Notes: generated from the letters alone by a model not told the origin. 64,000 nt of DNA from Phlebopus portentosus (GCA_037892935.1 JAYXKI010000017.1:434001-498000), one strand, 5' to 3'. Positions 47,878 through 60,871 are shown, counted from the first letter of the stretch. Program-made: numbers and translations.

Positions 47878-48502
47878 TAGAGATTGAAGATAATTCATGA
47901 GCATAAATGTGCTGTTCGGCAACATATGTCATGTCGCTCACATTTTCTCACCTGCCCAAATGTAAGTCAAGTCTGGGAGGTTGCTGATATGGACACCTTC
48001 TGGATTCGTAGATGCGTCGGTCCCCCCCCGTCCTTTCCTTGTGGCGTCTGTACCTGCTAAAACGGGCGACCTTCATCACGCAAATCAACAATGTTGCTTA
48101 AAAGATCTGATAAACTTAGATGATTTCTGGATTCAACAGGTATTCATATTTCATCTGGTGCTTACAGTATATAGTCCATCTCCTTGATTCGTCCATCCGA
48201 ACTACCGAGTCCTATCTGCCGGACGTGAGCCATCTGCGGGAGGACTTTCGTGATTTACAGGGGCGAGGCCAGAAGGAAAGGAGTCACAAAAACGAGAAGC
48301 TTTGCATCGGAAATAGATCGTCTTCACACGCAATCCGACCCCTATACCCACTTCCTTGCTGTCGTCGCGCCTTTCTTCATCCCATATCGACGCTTCGTCT
48401 AGGGCCCTCACGTACTTACCGATCTTGACAAGAATGCTGTAGTCATTCTCTGTACTCCTCTCGTTCCGGGACGTCCAATGTCTTCCACACGAATCCGGAA
48501 TC
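47878..48502. other. Intergenic, no gene seen
   Basis: 3-prime flank of the GH92 gene. An eight-C run lies near 48023-48030. No gene or element recognised. Confidence 0.5.
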
Positions 48503-49377
48503 ATGGACGCACTCCCCGCCGAGATCATCTGTAACATCTTCTTGAAGAGCTTGCCGTCGCCCGGATCGAGATCGCTCCTTTCAAACGGCCTCGATTTCGG
48601 CGCCGCCATGGATCTCGCACGTCTGCCGCGACTGGAGAGCGATGGCGTTATCCCTTGGAGAATTATGGCGTTTCCTTTGCATCAATTATAACAAAGTCGT
48701 CGATAATCTACAAATGTCAAAATTGGTGGATTCAAGTTCTACAGCATCAACATGCTACGAACATGGTGGCCTTCGATGCTAGGATGACGTTCCTTGATAT
48801 CCTTACATTGCCGTCTCTGAAGGTATTGCGCTATACACAGCTCGATTCTGCCGATGTGGGCGGTATGCTTCTCAGCTTCGTTTAGCGCTCTAGGCCACAT
48901 CTTATTTGGTTGAGCCTAGGTGAGTATACCGTAGACCCAGACCGACTTATGTCAATATTGCGGCTTCTACCTTCCCTCAGACACCTACGGTACAAAGTGG
49001 CAGTTGTATCCAGATCGGTTTCTCTCCTACTTTCTGTAGTCAGCAATTTCAACGAAGCAGACGCAGGAGATCGCACCATCTGTCCCTCGCTTGAAACTCT
49101 TCACTTGCAAGGATTAGAGTTTCTGGAGGACCGGGATGAGACCTTAGAAGCCTTGGCAGAAATGCCGGGATCTCGAGCAAAGATCCAAGAGTCATTCAGG
49201 ACCATTCGAACCTATATCAACGGCAAGCGCGACCAAATTCTTACTATCGACATTTCTAAGCTGCACGAGCACCTTGACGATTTGTGGATAGTTGATCCTT
49301 GGCATCCAGGAATAACGCTGAAAGTGGGCGAGTTGGATTTCTTTAGTTTGTATCCGGACAAGCATATGACTATCTAG
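48503..49377 (+). pseudogene. F-box-like pseudogene (sixth F-box locus)
   Basis: It starts MDALPAEIICNIFLKSLPSP, an F-box-like opening. A 1-base frame change near 48575 sends the annotated frame into a stop. In the neighbouring frame the expected continuation is plain: TASISAPPWISHVCRDWRAM, then LSLGELWRFLCINYNKVV. The last third is open again from about 48910 (SILRLLPSLRHLRYKVAVVS, CPSLETLHLQGLEFLEDRDE) to 49377. The stretch between them has lost part of the repeat region compared with the intact copy at 15946, since the whole locus is under 900 bases. Confidence 0.75.
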
Positions 49378-50177
49378 AACTGGACTGGTTAGTACACACA
49401 TATTAAAGCATCAGTTCAATGCTGAAGGGACACTAATGTTTGTTTTCAGCATTAGACAACACTACTTGAGCTTGTCTGATCATTATGCGAAATCTATCTC
49501 GGTTGTTAGACTGTATTATGAACCACATGCCGGCCTGCTGTTTGTTAGCTTAGCCATATAATTGCATGGATGATATAACCGAGTTTATGCTCCTGCCTAT
49601 AGAATAGTAGAAATTTCGCCGTCATTGAGGATAGGAGAGGATAATATGTCAAGCTTCGAGATAATAATGCATTCAGAGGTTGCATTATTCAGAGTCATTA
49701 AGCTATAAGCAGAGTATACTGTTACAAACCTGCCTCTAAAGGTGGAAAGAGCTTCGTTTTTGATGGAGTTAGAACCCGCCATCCGATTGAGCTCCAGGAG
49801 CAGTAGTAAAACTGTGCCAGACATCAGCGCCTGAGGTATTTCTTACCAACATCGATTAGGCCCTTAAGGCTATGTGTGGAGAAAAATCGAACATGTTTTA
49901 AATGAGTACTTGTTGAATTCAATTCACAAATCAAATCGTGAATAAAGCATACTAAGCCGATTGGGTTGAAAGCACATGCTAAGCTGAAAGGAACGTGACC
50001 ATACCAAATGACGAAGATACCGAATGCGGACAATGTGATTGGCTAGCGACCAGCACAGGAGACTTCCGAAAAGGTGTATTCTCCGGGTCCGCCCGATGCA
50101 TGGTCCATGAAATCATACTTACCTTGATTTTGCCTCTTCACCGTCCTCCGCGTCCTCCTACTCGTTGTTGCAACACA
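49378..50177. other. Intergenic, promoter side of SDH2
   Basis: About 800 bases without a recognisable gene. A pyrimidine-rich stretch (50128-50160) directly precedes the SDH2 start codon. Confidence 0.5.
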
Positions 50178-51268
50178 ATGTCGCTGGCTCGTTCGTCTTT
50201 GTTCAATGTCGCCCGTGCCGCACGGTTGACGGGTGTGCATACCCCGGTGCTCGTGCGTGGGTTTGCTTCGACGACTGTCCGTGCGCAGGCGGAGCCTGTG
50301 CAGAAACAACCAATGATCAAAGAGTTCAAGATCTATCGTTGGGTGAGCTGCATTTCGTATTGGTAGGTATTGGATGGCGAATGCTGATAGAGGAGTATCA
50401 TGCAGGATCCAGAGAACCCATCACAGAAGCCGACTCTTCAGTCATACAAAATCGATTTGAACCAGTGCGGGCCAATGGTTCGTTTCTTGTCTCACCTTCC
50501 CTTATTCGTATTCTAATGGGTTAGCGAGTGAATAGGTACTCGATGCATTGATAAAGGTTAAGAATGAAGTAGACTCGACGCTGACGTTCCGCCGATCATG
50601 TCGAGAGGGAATTTGCGGGTCATGTGCGATGAACATTGACGGTGTAAACACTCTTGCTTGTCTCTGCCGTATCGACAGGAACACATCGAAGGACTCTAAG
50701 ATCTACCCTCTGCCTCACAGTACGTCCCTGCACGTTAAACCCATTTCTGCATAATCTCCCGCTAATTTCCATTTCATACAGTGTACATCGTGAAGGACCT
50801 CGTACCCGATCTCACCCAGTTCTACAAGCAATACAAGTCCATCGAGCCGTGGTTGAAGAATGACAACCCTCCTGAAAAGGGCGAGTACCTCCAGAGTCCT
50901 GAGGATCGAAAGAAGTTGGATGGGATGTACGAATGCATTTTATGCGCTTGCTGTTCGACGAGCTGTCCAAGCTACTGGTGGAACCAAGACGAGTATCTCG
51001 GCCCGGCGACGCTCATGCAAGCGTACAGATGGATGGCCGATTCACGTGTATGTGTTCCGCTATTCTCTCTGCCAATAGTGCTTTTGGAAAGTTCTGACTG
51101 CTGTTGGCTGCGTAGGACTCGTACAAGAAACAGCGAGGCGAGAAGCTGCAAAACGATTTGAGCATGTACCGATGCCACACTATCTTCAACTGCGCGCGGA
51201 CATGCCCGAAGGGCCTTAATCCCGCCATGGCGATTGCGAAGATTAAGCTTGAGCTTGCCACGGAGTAG
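50178..51268 (+). CDS. SDH2: Succinate dehydrogenase iron-sulfur subunit (complex II)
   Basis: Passes electrons from the flavoprotein subunit to ubiquinone in the inner mitochondrial membrane, serving the TCA cycle and respiration. Exons 50178-50342, 50406-50477, 50536-50719, 50782-51047 and 51116-51268 encode 279 residues. The first 35 or so form a mitochondrial presequence ([11 protein letters not shown]...[13 protein letters not shown]). The [2Fe-2S] cysteines are at about 101, 106 and 109 ([10 protein letters not shown]). The [4Fe-4S] cluster motif is [12 protein letters not shown] from about 192. The [3Fe-4S] cluster motif is [17 protein letters not shown] from about 249. The histidine next to Cys249 is the residue found in carboxamide-sensitive enzymes. 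Introns are 50-70 nt with normal GT-AG ends. Confidence 0.97.
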
Positions 51269-53317
51269 TGCAATTCACATTTTTTTTGCCTGTAGAGGTT
51301 GGCTTGGCTTTACCGCTTTATCTCCGCCTCATTATCTCATCTACTTCTGCCGACCAACTTGACGCGCGGGAAATGGATTTGTGATTGCAGAGATGGAGGA
51401 AGGACGTCGAATGAGAAGGTGGGGAGGACAGACCTAGACGATACGATGACCTTTTCAGTGTTCGTGTTTTCTTTATTCAAGTTTGTAGGCATATGCAAAA
51501 AAAAGTTTTTGTGTTCTATTTCTTTTCGGGCAACATCAAATGCCTATACAAAGAGGTGCGTCTGCGTGATTTCTTTCAAGGTAGGTAGGTGGCAGATTAG
51601 ATTTCCACTGGCCCTGGCAATCAAGTATCATGTGATTTCTTTTTTCCCGCTTTGGTTCCTCCTCCGTAGCGCTACGTGTAGATCATTGTAGATCCACAAA
51701 ACCTCCCGATAAATTTTCATTTGCCTCCTTGATTATGAGTCAACGTTACCGTACATATACTGAAATACCTTCTCGACTTCTGATTCTTAGACATCATACC
51801 CAAAAATCCTCAGAAGAAAATATATGCTGGTTCAACTAAACAAATATGCCATGGACCTGTGTATTCTAGCAGGGGTTGTACAAGTTTCCACATTATATAT
51901 TGTTATGTAATAATCGAGCTCGACCGTCTCGTGTCCACATACCCTATTTTCTGCACAGAAAATTCCTCTGGACGGCCGATCACTAGTACTCTTCGATCCA
52001 GCCTTTGGCTAGTTGCTTCGACTTTCCACATTGTATTCCAATTCAAATCAAAAGCCATGTCTTTTCTCTGTTACAGTTCTTATTCCTAATCCGATACAAG
52101 CCGGATGTATGGTCCTTCCGACACTGATGTACCGTACAGTGATGTACCTGCAGTGCATAAAGCTGGATCGGTATCTACCATGACGACATCACATCAGGCT
52201 GATTTGTACGACTATTCAGGATGACAGTTTGTGCCCGCAATACTTACGGGTCCAGTATTATTACTGCCTACCGCGATTACAGTCCCTCACTATGCGAGGT
52301 GGTTTCGATGTCGAATTCTTCGCCCACCAGATACTAGACAAGTGCTATCTTTTCCCAGAATACATGTAATCTTCAATCGCTGCGTTCTAGTCGTCATTCT
52401 TCCGGGGCCAACAGACTTGAACAAAACCGGAGGGCATCAAGAAGGTGGAGTATGGAATCGCGACTCAGGCTCGCTTATTCATTGATTACGCCTGCTGGTC
52501 CGCGTTCTCGCTTTCGATTTTTCACACCCGCATTGCATACATGAGTACAATATGGAATCCAATGAGATAGTACAGGAATAACAACCAATCATTAAGAGCG
52601 GACTCATTTGGCAGAGATTCCTGGCCTTCGCCAGTTGTGATCCTCGTGAGAGGCTTTACGAAGCTTCGACGAGATACAGTATCAGCATCGCGATAAACGC
52701 ATCTGTGAGACCCTCGAGACTCTCCGTAAATTGCAGTAAAACACGAAAAGATTGGGGTGCAGGACACAACGAATAACTCTCTAGTGTCCCGTGTCCCGAT
52801 CATGACACCATAATGCAGCCGTCACGAGCGACCTCCAGAAAAGGCGAGATGATAATTGGCCAGGGTAATCCACAGTTTACTAATGCAGGAGACGGAGGGA
52901 GAATAGGAGTAAATGTATTTTCATCCGCTGCATCCCCAAATAGTTATAAGTAAGTTATGGGTGGTAATCTGAAATCGAGATTCAACTTATGGTGAGAAAG
53001 ATAATGAAATGTACGTGCTGTTGAGTTGTTACATATTTGGTATTGTGAAATGTGATGGCATATAGATTGAATGTGTTGAACGCACACTCTTGCAGGTCAG
53101 TGACGGAGTCATCAGTATTATCTGAAGCAGGGGAAAACGGCATCTGGAGTGTTCTTAATAAGCGAATCCACCAGAACATGGCAGCCTACTACCAAACGGT
53201 ATATTGCAGTTCTACAGAACGTCAGGGCGAATGTAGCTGGAAACAAACAAGATATACGAGTAGCTGGATTTAACTATTGATACTATAGAACAAACTCTTG
53301 CATACGCTGCAGTAATA
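51269..53317. other. 2 kb convergent intergenic region
   Basis: Lies between the 3-prime ends of SDH2 (plus) and the CHAT gene (minus). Open frames up to 130 codons occur (51299-51691 plus, 52803-52522 minus), but none has a recognisable motif or splice-consistent extension. Confidence 0.5.
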
Positions 53318-55546
53318 TCAGGCACCTATATGCACAAGGTTGACCCATCTCTCAGTCATGACCTTCCCCGTGTCTGGATCTTCATCCCCCCATTCCCTCA
53401 GAATCAATGCAGCTTGCTGAACAGCCGCAGCGGCCCTCTTGAATCTAACCTCCCCTTCACCTAAATCGCGCATGAGATACCGATAAACATTACCAGCAAG
53501 AAAAGGACCATCCCTGTCAACCAGCTTCCACATCGTCCCGACCACGCTTCGGAACCCGCAGAACTGCATACCCGCTGCCAGGTGCAGTGCTTCGTCCAGC
53601 GCAAAATTAGGGCCTTGTTCCGCAGAATGGCAAGCTGAAAGAAATGCAAACTCTGCATTCGGGAGGTTGGCACGCGCGATGTCCAGTAAGGTAAGCCCTC
53701 CACCAGAGAGCTTGAGAGAGGAGTTGAAAGGCTCGTCATCGAGTCGTCCATGGCATACAAAATGCACCCAGTTCGCCTCTTGAAGGAGCCCGAGCACCGC
53801 TTTTGGAGTTGCGCGTTTACCAAGGAGGCGCTCAAAGCGACGAACACTGTTTATGGCATCTCTTTCTTTTTTGGCCGAGGGAAGTTTCATGTCAGCAACG
53901 AAGAGCATCCTTTCATCACCTCCGTTTCGCATACCAGATCGTGCATTGATGAGCGACGTCAGTGTTGGAGTATAAGACGAGATGTAGTCATCCAGGAGAT
54001 ACTTCATACCACCGTCCCGACCTTCGTACGGACCTGCAGCGTGAAAAGGGAAGGCAGAGAGTACTGAAGTGGGACACCACCAAATACGTGATCCCTCCTC
54101 AATCGCAAGCTCTGTAAGTTTCTGGACGACTTTGGATACGACTCTCCCCCACAGTACCTCCATTACTCGTCGAAGCACCTCGTCATACGCGCTGGAACCT
54201 ACTCCAAGTGTTTGGCGGATTCGTATCAGCTCCTCATGCAGATTTCTAGAATCGACATAAAAATCCTTGTCCAGCGGAATGCAAATGCACGGATTGTTCT
54301 CGCGTGTGAGGATAATCAGTGCATCGCATCTATACTCGGAGTGATTGAGAACAACGACGGGCCCTTCTGAGGCTGCTTGCCGTATAGTGTCGAATGGTTT
54401 GACCATGAGAAAGTCTTCAAATCCGGGTATTCGACGTATGTCGTTAATTAGTACCTCCTGTTCTTCCGACAGTCGTCGCACCTGCGCTAACGTCGCATCG
54501 ATCGCACGCTGATCCTGAAACGGGCCGAGTCCACGACTCACAATTGCACTCGTACTTGAACCGGACGCACGCGACTCGGACAGTGTTATAAGAGCTTCCA
54601 GGTGACGGTTACAGGCCTCGAATCTTTCAGCAAGCGATCCATCCACTTCCGAGAGCTGTTCGAGGGGGGGTCCTGAATCCACGCATCTGTGACCAAAGCA
54701 ACGCTCTCCCTTGCTCAAGAAACTCGATGGCCAGTGCGAACTCGTCTTTGCCGATGGCATGTGAAGCTGCGTCTAAGGCATGTGCCTGATAGCGACTATG
54801 GCTACAGAGAAACTTGTGCTGTTCGGATAGAGTAGCTCTCATGGTGAGGGCACGCTGAAGGAGAGACATGGTTGTTCTGTGGGCTTCAATGACGGTGTTA
54901 TGATCATGAGATTGAGCCATTGTCGTCCATCTGTACGCAGCGCCAAGACGAGTTTCGAAGTTCGAGAATGGGTGAAAGGCAGCAAGCCTTAAAGACTGAA
55001 TGGATTCCTCGAAATCACTGGTACGTCCTTCTCGTTCATGACGGTCGTAGAGGAATTCGGCAAGATTATGCAGTGACAAAGAACGATACGGATGACCCTC
55101 CGGTCGAAGCTCCAGCACGGCACGATTCAACGTAACTGCTCTCTCCAAGTCACCAACCTCTCCCCATCGCTCGTGTCGCGTGTGAAGGAGATAACCAAGC
55201 CAGTGCAATGCTGTGCTACGACCAGGATGATCAGTAGAACAGGAGTCAAGTGCAGCTTGTAGGTACGATATGGCTAAGTCAAGGTCTTCACGATTTCCAG
55301 ATTTTTCGAACCGAGACCAATAGGATTGAGCTTGACGAGTTAGACGTTTGAGTAACTGTAATTGTCATCATTAAGTGATCAACACGGAGTATACGTGCAA
55401 TTGAGTACCCGTCGTTGGCTCAAGCGTTTAACTGAAAGGAATTTGGTAAGGCGCAATGCTTCCGGGCTGAGCTTGCTTGTAAAGCTCGACGTGCAACCAG
55501 CCTCGCGGGCGTCACCTAAGTCGATTAACCCAGGCGAATCAGCCAT
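53318..55546 (-). CDS. TPR-CHAT protein, frame interrupted once
   Basis: CHAT domains are caspase-like cysteine peptidases. Exon 1 (55546-55409) joins exon 2 at 55355 in phase. The N-terminal 230 residues are tetratricopeptide repeats (LDLAISYLQAALDS, RSTALHWLGYLLHTRHERWG, LERAVTLNRAVLELRPEG, LHNLAEFLYDRHEREG). After FLEQGRALLWSQMRGFRTP the frame must shift by one base, within a run of seven G at 54664-54670, to continue LEQLSEVDGSLAERFEACN. The C-terminal CHAT domain has the catalytic histidine in WVHFVCHGRLDD (codon at 53752-53750) and cysteine in FAFLSACHSAEQG (53632-53630). It is followed by GFRSVVGTMWKLVDRDGP. Total length is about 725 residues, short for this fungal family. Either the extra base is a sequencing error or the gene is freshly inactivated. 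Confidence 0.85.
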
Positions 55547-57047
55547 TTTGGAGGCGGAGATGGTAGTGGTTAGGAGTAAAGAGAGGCAGACGGCTGGGGG
55601 AGAGAGCTGTTCTGCTTTATATCATGATGGATGGGTTGACTCTGATGCGTCGCCTTCTACCAGTGTGCAATTCCCGTACAGGACGGGCCAGACGGTTACC
55701 TCGTCTTTAGTCTATTAATGCACACCAGTACTCAAGGAATACACGAGGAAGATACGAGAAGTACACGGATTTTGCTAATACGCATCATGATCAGAGAATG
55801 TGGTAGTATGAGTTTAAGTTTCTTTTAGAGTTCGCTTGTCCCGAGCACGTGGCTGTGAAATCCCGTGCTCGCAGTCGGTGACTTCTCAATTTTGATAATA
55901 CTGTAATTTGCGTGCTCTGGACTCTGAGCGGATCAAATTTGTGGGCACGGCCGTATCGACTCGACGAGCCCTAGCTACGACAATGTCGGCAAGAAAATAA
56001 AGGGCAAGGAAATATTTTTTCTGAAACAGGAGAGAAGCAGAATTCTGTTCTGAAGCGAAGGCACACTAGTACTGCGGACCTGAGTCCTGTGGATCGACCA
56101 AGTGATCCGCGTGTACGTAAGCAAAAGAAACATACGCAATTTTCTTTCATTTTATTTTTATTGCGCACTTTGCATTTACATTTACCATCACTTGCCCCAG
56201 GCTTTCCTTTTTCTTGGGATGATATGCTATTCAATTTCAAAAGCGATGCAATTACCAATACAAATACAAAGATGCTGATCATCTTGAGATGGCAAAGACC
56301 ATTGCCAAGAGATTGAGACAAGAGGCGAGACGGCAGCAAATTTTTTCCTTCTCGATGCAATCAGATTCCGTCGTTTCTTGTCTCCTAGAGCCCGAATCGC
56401 AGTTTCTTGACCCGTATCCCGTGTCATGGTGACCGTCTGTCATCACAGATACCTACTATACCTCGAGTTCACGCCCCCTTCATCATCAAACTACAGCTCA
56501 AACACACCCCTCGTCTCACACAACTGCCTCGTGTTTCTCTTGGCTCTCCCGAAAAGCAAGAATCGATAACGAGCGACATAATACAAGAAAGAGGTAGGGA
56601 AGAAGCGAGGCAATATACGGTGTTGATTTTGCCGGGAATAAGGCGTTGGGAAGTGGGTTTCCTCCATCGGTCTCGCTACCCTTTTGTCGACTACTACCAC
56701 CACTCGGACTGCTTTTTATCCATTTGCACGCCGACTCCTATTATCGAATCTCGCGAAAACTGTGTGAAACGTTTTACCCAGCCAACTACCTTGCCGAATA
56801 TTGGAGAAGTGCATCCGTTTTGATTTGATTGATTTGTGAGCTCGGTGCGTACTACGGACGTTTTCCATGCTACTTATGCATTGTCTGCTCGTCCTTCTCT
56901 CCTTCACCCCCTTTTTTTCTTCCTTTTTTCTCCCTTTCTTCTCCCCCTTCCTCTCCTCTCCCTTCCTCCTTCCCGCCTTCCCTAGCTCCATCATACTGTC
57001 CGTTTTTGTATATCCGTATAATATACTAACATAATCGTTTATCCAAA
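55547..57047. promoter_or_regulatory. Divergent intergenic region with pyrimidine-rich block before the bestrophin-like gene
   Basis: 1.5 kb between divergent genes. The plus strand from about 56885 to 56990 is almost pure C and T, ending about 60 bases before the ATG at 57048. This is the classic pyrimidine-rich fungal core promoter and the transcription start probably lies just behind it. No specific factor site could be assigned. Confidence 0.55.
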
Positions 57048-59803
57048 ATGGTTTCCGGCAATGCCACTCGCTCCGGTACCAGACCTACCGTAGAACCCGT
57101 AGCACCCAGATTACACTCTCCCGCTCCATCAACTTCGACATTCTCATCTGTTCATCTCGAAGAAGGCCGTCGGGACTCCTTCATGGCCTACGAGAACCAG
57201 CATTCGAACCACTTCCACATCCACGCGTTCCATGACGCGGGCACCACGCACTTCCTCTCGACGTTCTTCAACGCGATATTGGCGACGGCGCTGTTCAGAT
57301 GCTGGCATATCCTCGTGTTTTATTTGGGCTGGGCGACGATGGTGACGTTGTTGAATGAGAAGGTTACGGAGTTGACGTTCCAACCGACTTTGTTGACTGT
57401 GTGAGTGCATTCATCTCATACTGCCAGTGGCGGCTCTTTCTTCTATCCGATTATACTTGGTTTGGTAAATCGTGCATGCTGACAAGGCTGTTCCATTCGA
57501 TAGCGTTGGTACTGTCCTGGGTTTCGTCATTTCCTATCGAACAACGTCGAGCTTCGAGAGGTACAACGAAGGAAGACGGTACTGGTCTCAGATCATCCTC
57601 GCCTCGCGTACTCTGGCAAGAGCAGTATGGTTCCACGTTCCAGGTGCGCATATATGTAGCTTATCTCACCCGTGGGACTTCATTCGCTAATTTTCGATCT
57701 ATAAATAACATTTGGATTTCGATTGATGGATACCTAATTCGGTTTCGTGAACTAAAGAGCTGCCTGCTGCGACGCCTGAAGATGAAAAGGAAGGGCGCTC
57801 GGATGATGAGAGGAAGGCAAGGAACTTGATTGAGAAGAAGACGGTGATCAACCTCATCGAAGCGTTCGCGTACGTACTCCCACTTTCTATTTTCAATCCT
57901 GATCTTTGTATTTCATTTCTTACTGGTTTACTTTTATAGTGTGGCGGTAAAGCATTACCTCCGAGGCGAAGAAGGCATCGCCTATATCGACTTATACCAC
58001 CTCGTCAAGTTCCTCCCCTCGTATGCCTTCCCAGCTGGAGTCATACCAACCGAAGCAGAAGTGCAAGCCAACATCGCGCGCACGCAGTCCTATCGTGAAG
58101 CTGCTTCAGTGTCAATTCATGGCGGCGACGACGACAAGAACTACTCGAACGAGAAGCTGAGAGAGGCGAGCGATGCGACGACGATAGCTACTGGGATCGA
58201 GACTAGGATGGAACAGGGTAATGTGGTCATCGAAGGGAACCGAGGGATGAGGCCTTCTGTAAGCGTCGAGCCTGCCACGCCAGAGGGTCTGAATGGATAC
58301 AGTCCTGGTGCTCCTGCAGATGGGACGAGCGTGCATCCACAGCCGCACGTTACGCTCGACTTGCCGTTGCCTGCTACAGCGCCGACGCACCGTCAACGCG
58401 GTCTCTCTATCCGCTCTTCCCTCTCTCGCGCCACCGGTAGGGACCGCTCATTGAGCCCTTCTTCCCAACGCACGTACAGACCCCAGCGGCAACAGCGACA
58501 GCAAATTCAGAATTTGCTCCGTCGACCGACTTTCACCTCCACCTCCGATCATAGTGTGACTCTCCTTCCTGCCTCACTTCCTCCGAAGAATTCGCTATTT
58601 GATGTCTTCCCGTTCAGCCTACTTGGGAACTTGCTGGCAAGTAGGGGGGAGCAGGTCGAGGGGAAGAAGGCTGCGAAGCTGAGGGCGAAGACGGTTGTTG
58701 TGACGAGGAATGTACCGTTGGAGATTTCAATGTATTTGGTGAGTAACAGCGGTAACTGTTGACCGATTTAAAATTTTCTTTATTTGTCTTCTTTGATGTG
58801 TAATTGACTGTGATCTACCTGGTAGACCTCGTACGTCGCGACTCTGGGAGCGAGGAAGGTGATCGATGTTCCCACCAACAGTACGTTTTTCTTTTTTTTG
58901 TGCATATAGATATTTTATAATGTGACTTGCAGACCTGTTGATCCTCTCGGTGAACCAACTGACGGACGCGCTTACGGGTCTCGAGCGTATCCTCACCACG
59001 CCTATACCGTTCTCGTACGTTCTCATTTCATACACCATCAATCTCACGAAATAAAGACACGACTGACCTGGGTTTTTTGATAGGTATTCGATTCACCTGT
59101 GGCTCGTGACGATCATCTACAACCTCGCGTTACCGTTCCAGATTTACCCCACCCTCCGGTGGTTGACGATTCCGGCGAGTGGGATTGTGAGCTTCATTTT
59201 CTTTGGGTTCCTTGTTGCTGGAGAGGAGATCGAAAGTACGTGCTTGCTCTTTTGAAGACGATAATGATGAAACTGAAGGGATTGTGAATTTGTAGATCCG
59301 TTCGGGTATGATAAGAATGACCTGGTGCGTATTTTTATTTTACCCATTTTTTCTCCAACTGTACTGAATGATTGTTTTTCTCGATGCGATAGAACATGGA
59401 CCACTTCACGCACAACATCATCCGGAATGAGTTACGCGCTTTAACAGCCTTCCCGCCTCCCTCGCCCGAATCGTGGGCTTTCTCACCGCGTAACGACAGG
59501 CTCTTCGCAGTCGCCGACCCTCGCCTCGCCTCGCATGCCGACATTGCGGCACTCAACAAGGAAGACAAGGATAAAGACACTAAATCCATACTGACTTCCG
59601 GAGTGGGTTCGACTACTGCTGGGGCTGGGGGCCTTGGTGTACATGGACAGGTTGGCCTGGCTGTAGGAGTGCCTGGTGGGGTTAGCGTGAGCCCGAGTTT
59701 GCCGATGAGTGCGATGGCAGGGATGGGTGCGGGGTTGACTCCGGAGGAATGGATTCGAAGAGGTACGGGTGCGATGAGGGATACGCTTGCGCGTGCCCAT
59801 TGA
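57048..59803 (+). CDS. Bestrophin-like anion channel (UPF0187/RFP-TM family)
   Basis: Predicted chloride or anion channel of a cellular membrane. Exons start at 57048, then at about 57503, with further in-phase exons to 59803. Transmembrane segments are visible in LATALFRCWHILVFYLGWAT, TVLGFVISYRTTSSFERYNE, LVTIIYNLALPFQIYP and GIVSFIFFGFLVAGEEIENP. Family marks are the FRxxxxxxRYxEGRxxW stretch (SSFERYNEGRRYWSQIILAS) and the glutamate-rich ENPFGYDKNDLNMDHF near the end. Between the VAVKHYLRGEEG helix and the later TSYVATLGARKVID segment there is an unusually long hydrophilic insert (about 58030-58700, roughly 220 residues). The C-terminal 100 residues are glycine- and valine-rich. Transport has not been read from sequence; only the family is clear. 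Confidence 0.87.
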
Positions 59804-60871
59804 TCTTGATGTTTGGTGAAGTCTCGAGGTGCGGAGAAGTGGACATCGGTTGTTGAGAACTAGATGGATCGTTGAGGGAAGTGCAGAAGTGAGTGAAGGT
59901 GGATAGGTGGAAGTGGAATGGTGAGGGAGCTCTCTGCTGTGCGGAGCACGAACTGTTTCTTTCTCTCTCTTTATTTCTGATGATCGCTCAAGGAGCTGCT
60001 TTTAATCCACGCTTTCTATTTTCTATGTTCTCACGGGTGATGCATGCATTTCCTTTTCTTATTGTCAAAAGTCCATACTCTCGTTTATCTTATTTTTTTC
60101 CCTCTCGTCCCTCGTCTCTCATCTCTTGGTGAATCCGGCAATACATAGCACTAGTCACGTCATGTCCATAGATCTCCTTCCTCTCTCTCCATCTCTATCA
60201 ACTCTCTATTCCTTTGCGTTGTCATTGTCATTGTTCTTTGCTGACACGTACACTACGCTCGTTTTTTCCTCCTCCACTTGTCTTTTGTCATCTCTGCTCT
60301 TTATGCATGTCCCTCTCTGCTTTGTATATTGTCTCTGTCTCCGTCTCTTGCCGACGCATCACCCACCTCTCCTCTCTTAGATCACATTATTACTAGATCA
60401 TTCACGCTCCTTAACGATGTTTTCTTTCTTTCTGCTTCTCACTGGCATCTCGCACTTTATGCGTTCGACATAGTGCTCCTACTCTGCATATACTGGCCTC
60501 GGGCCTGACGTACCTTCGTAGTGTTTTTCTGTGCATATATATTATAAAAAATAGGACTTTTAAATTTTCGTCTTTGGTATTGACGCGAAGAGAAAGATCA
60601 ATATGCATGCAGCATTTCAAGTTGTTTCGCCGTTTTTATGTCTTTCCTCGAGCAAAATTATAACATCCAATCCTTAAGCGAGCCAGACTTCTTTAATACT
60701 TCATCCTTTTCTTGTTAATTGTCACAAAGGTGATGGAATTCCTCTGAAGAGCTTGTTCGAGATTTGTGAAAAGCATTATAAAGAGCTTCTTGGGTGTCTT
60801 AGTCTGCTTCTCAATGTACTCAGCATTGTTGAGCAACTGTAATGAGAACAAGTCAGACGAACGTCTGATAT
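59804..60871. other. Intergenic, T- and CT-rich
   Basis: 3-prime flank of the bestrophin-like gene, with long CT-rich tracts (about 60060-60440). No gene recognised. Confidence 0.5.

Noticed and set aside
51299..51691. 130-codon plus-strand open frame after SDH2
   Set aside because: It lies in the presumed 3-prime untranslated flank, is rich in Phe and Ser from T-rich DNA and has no motif.
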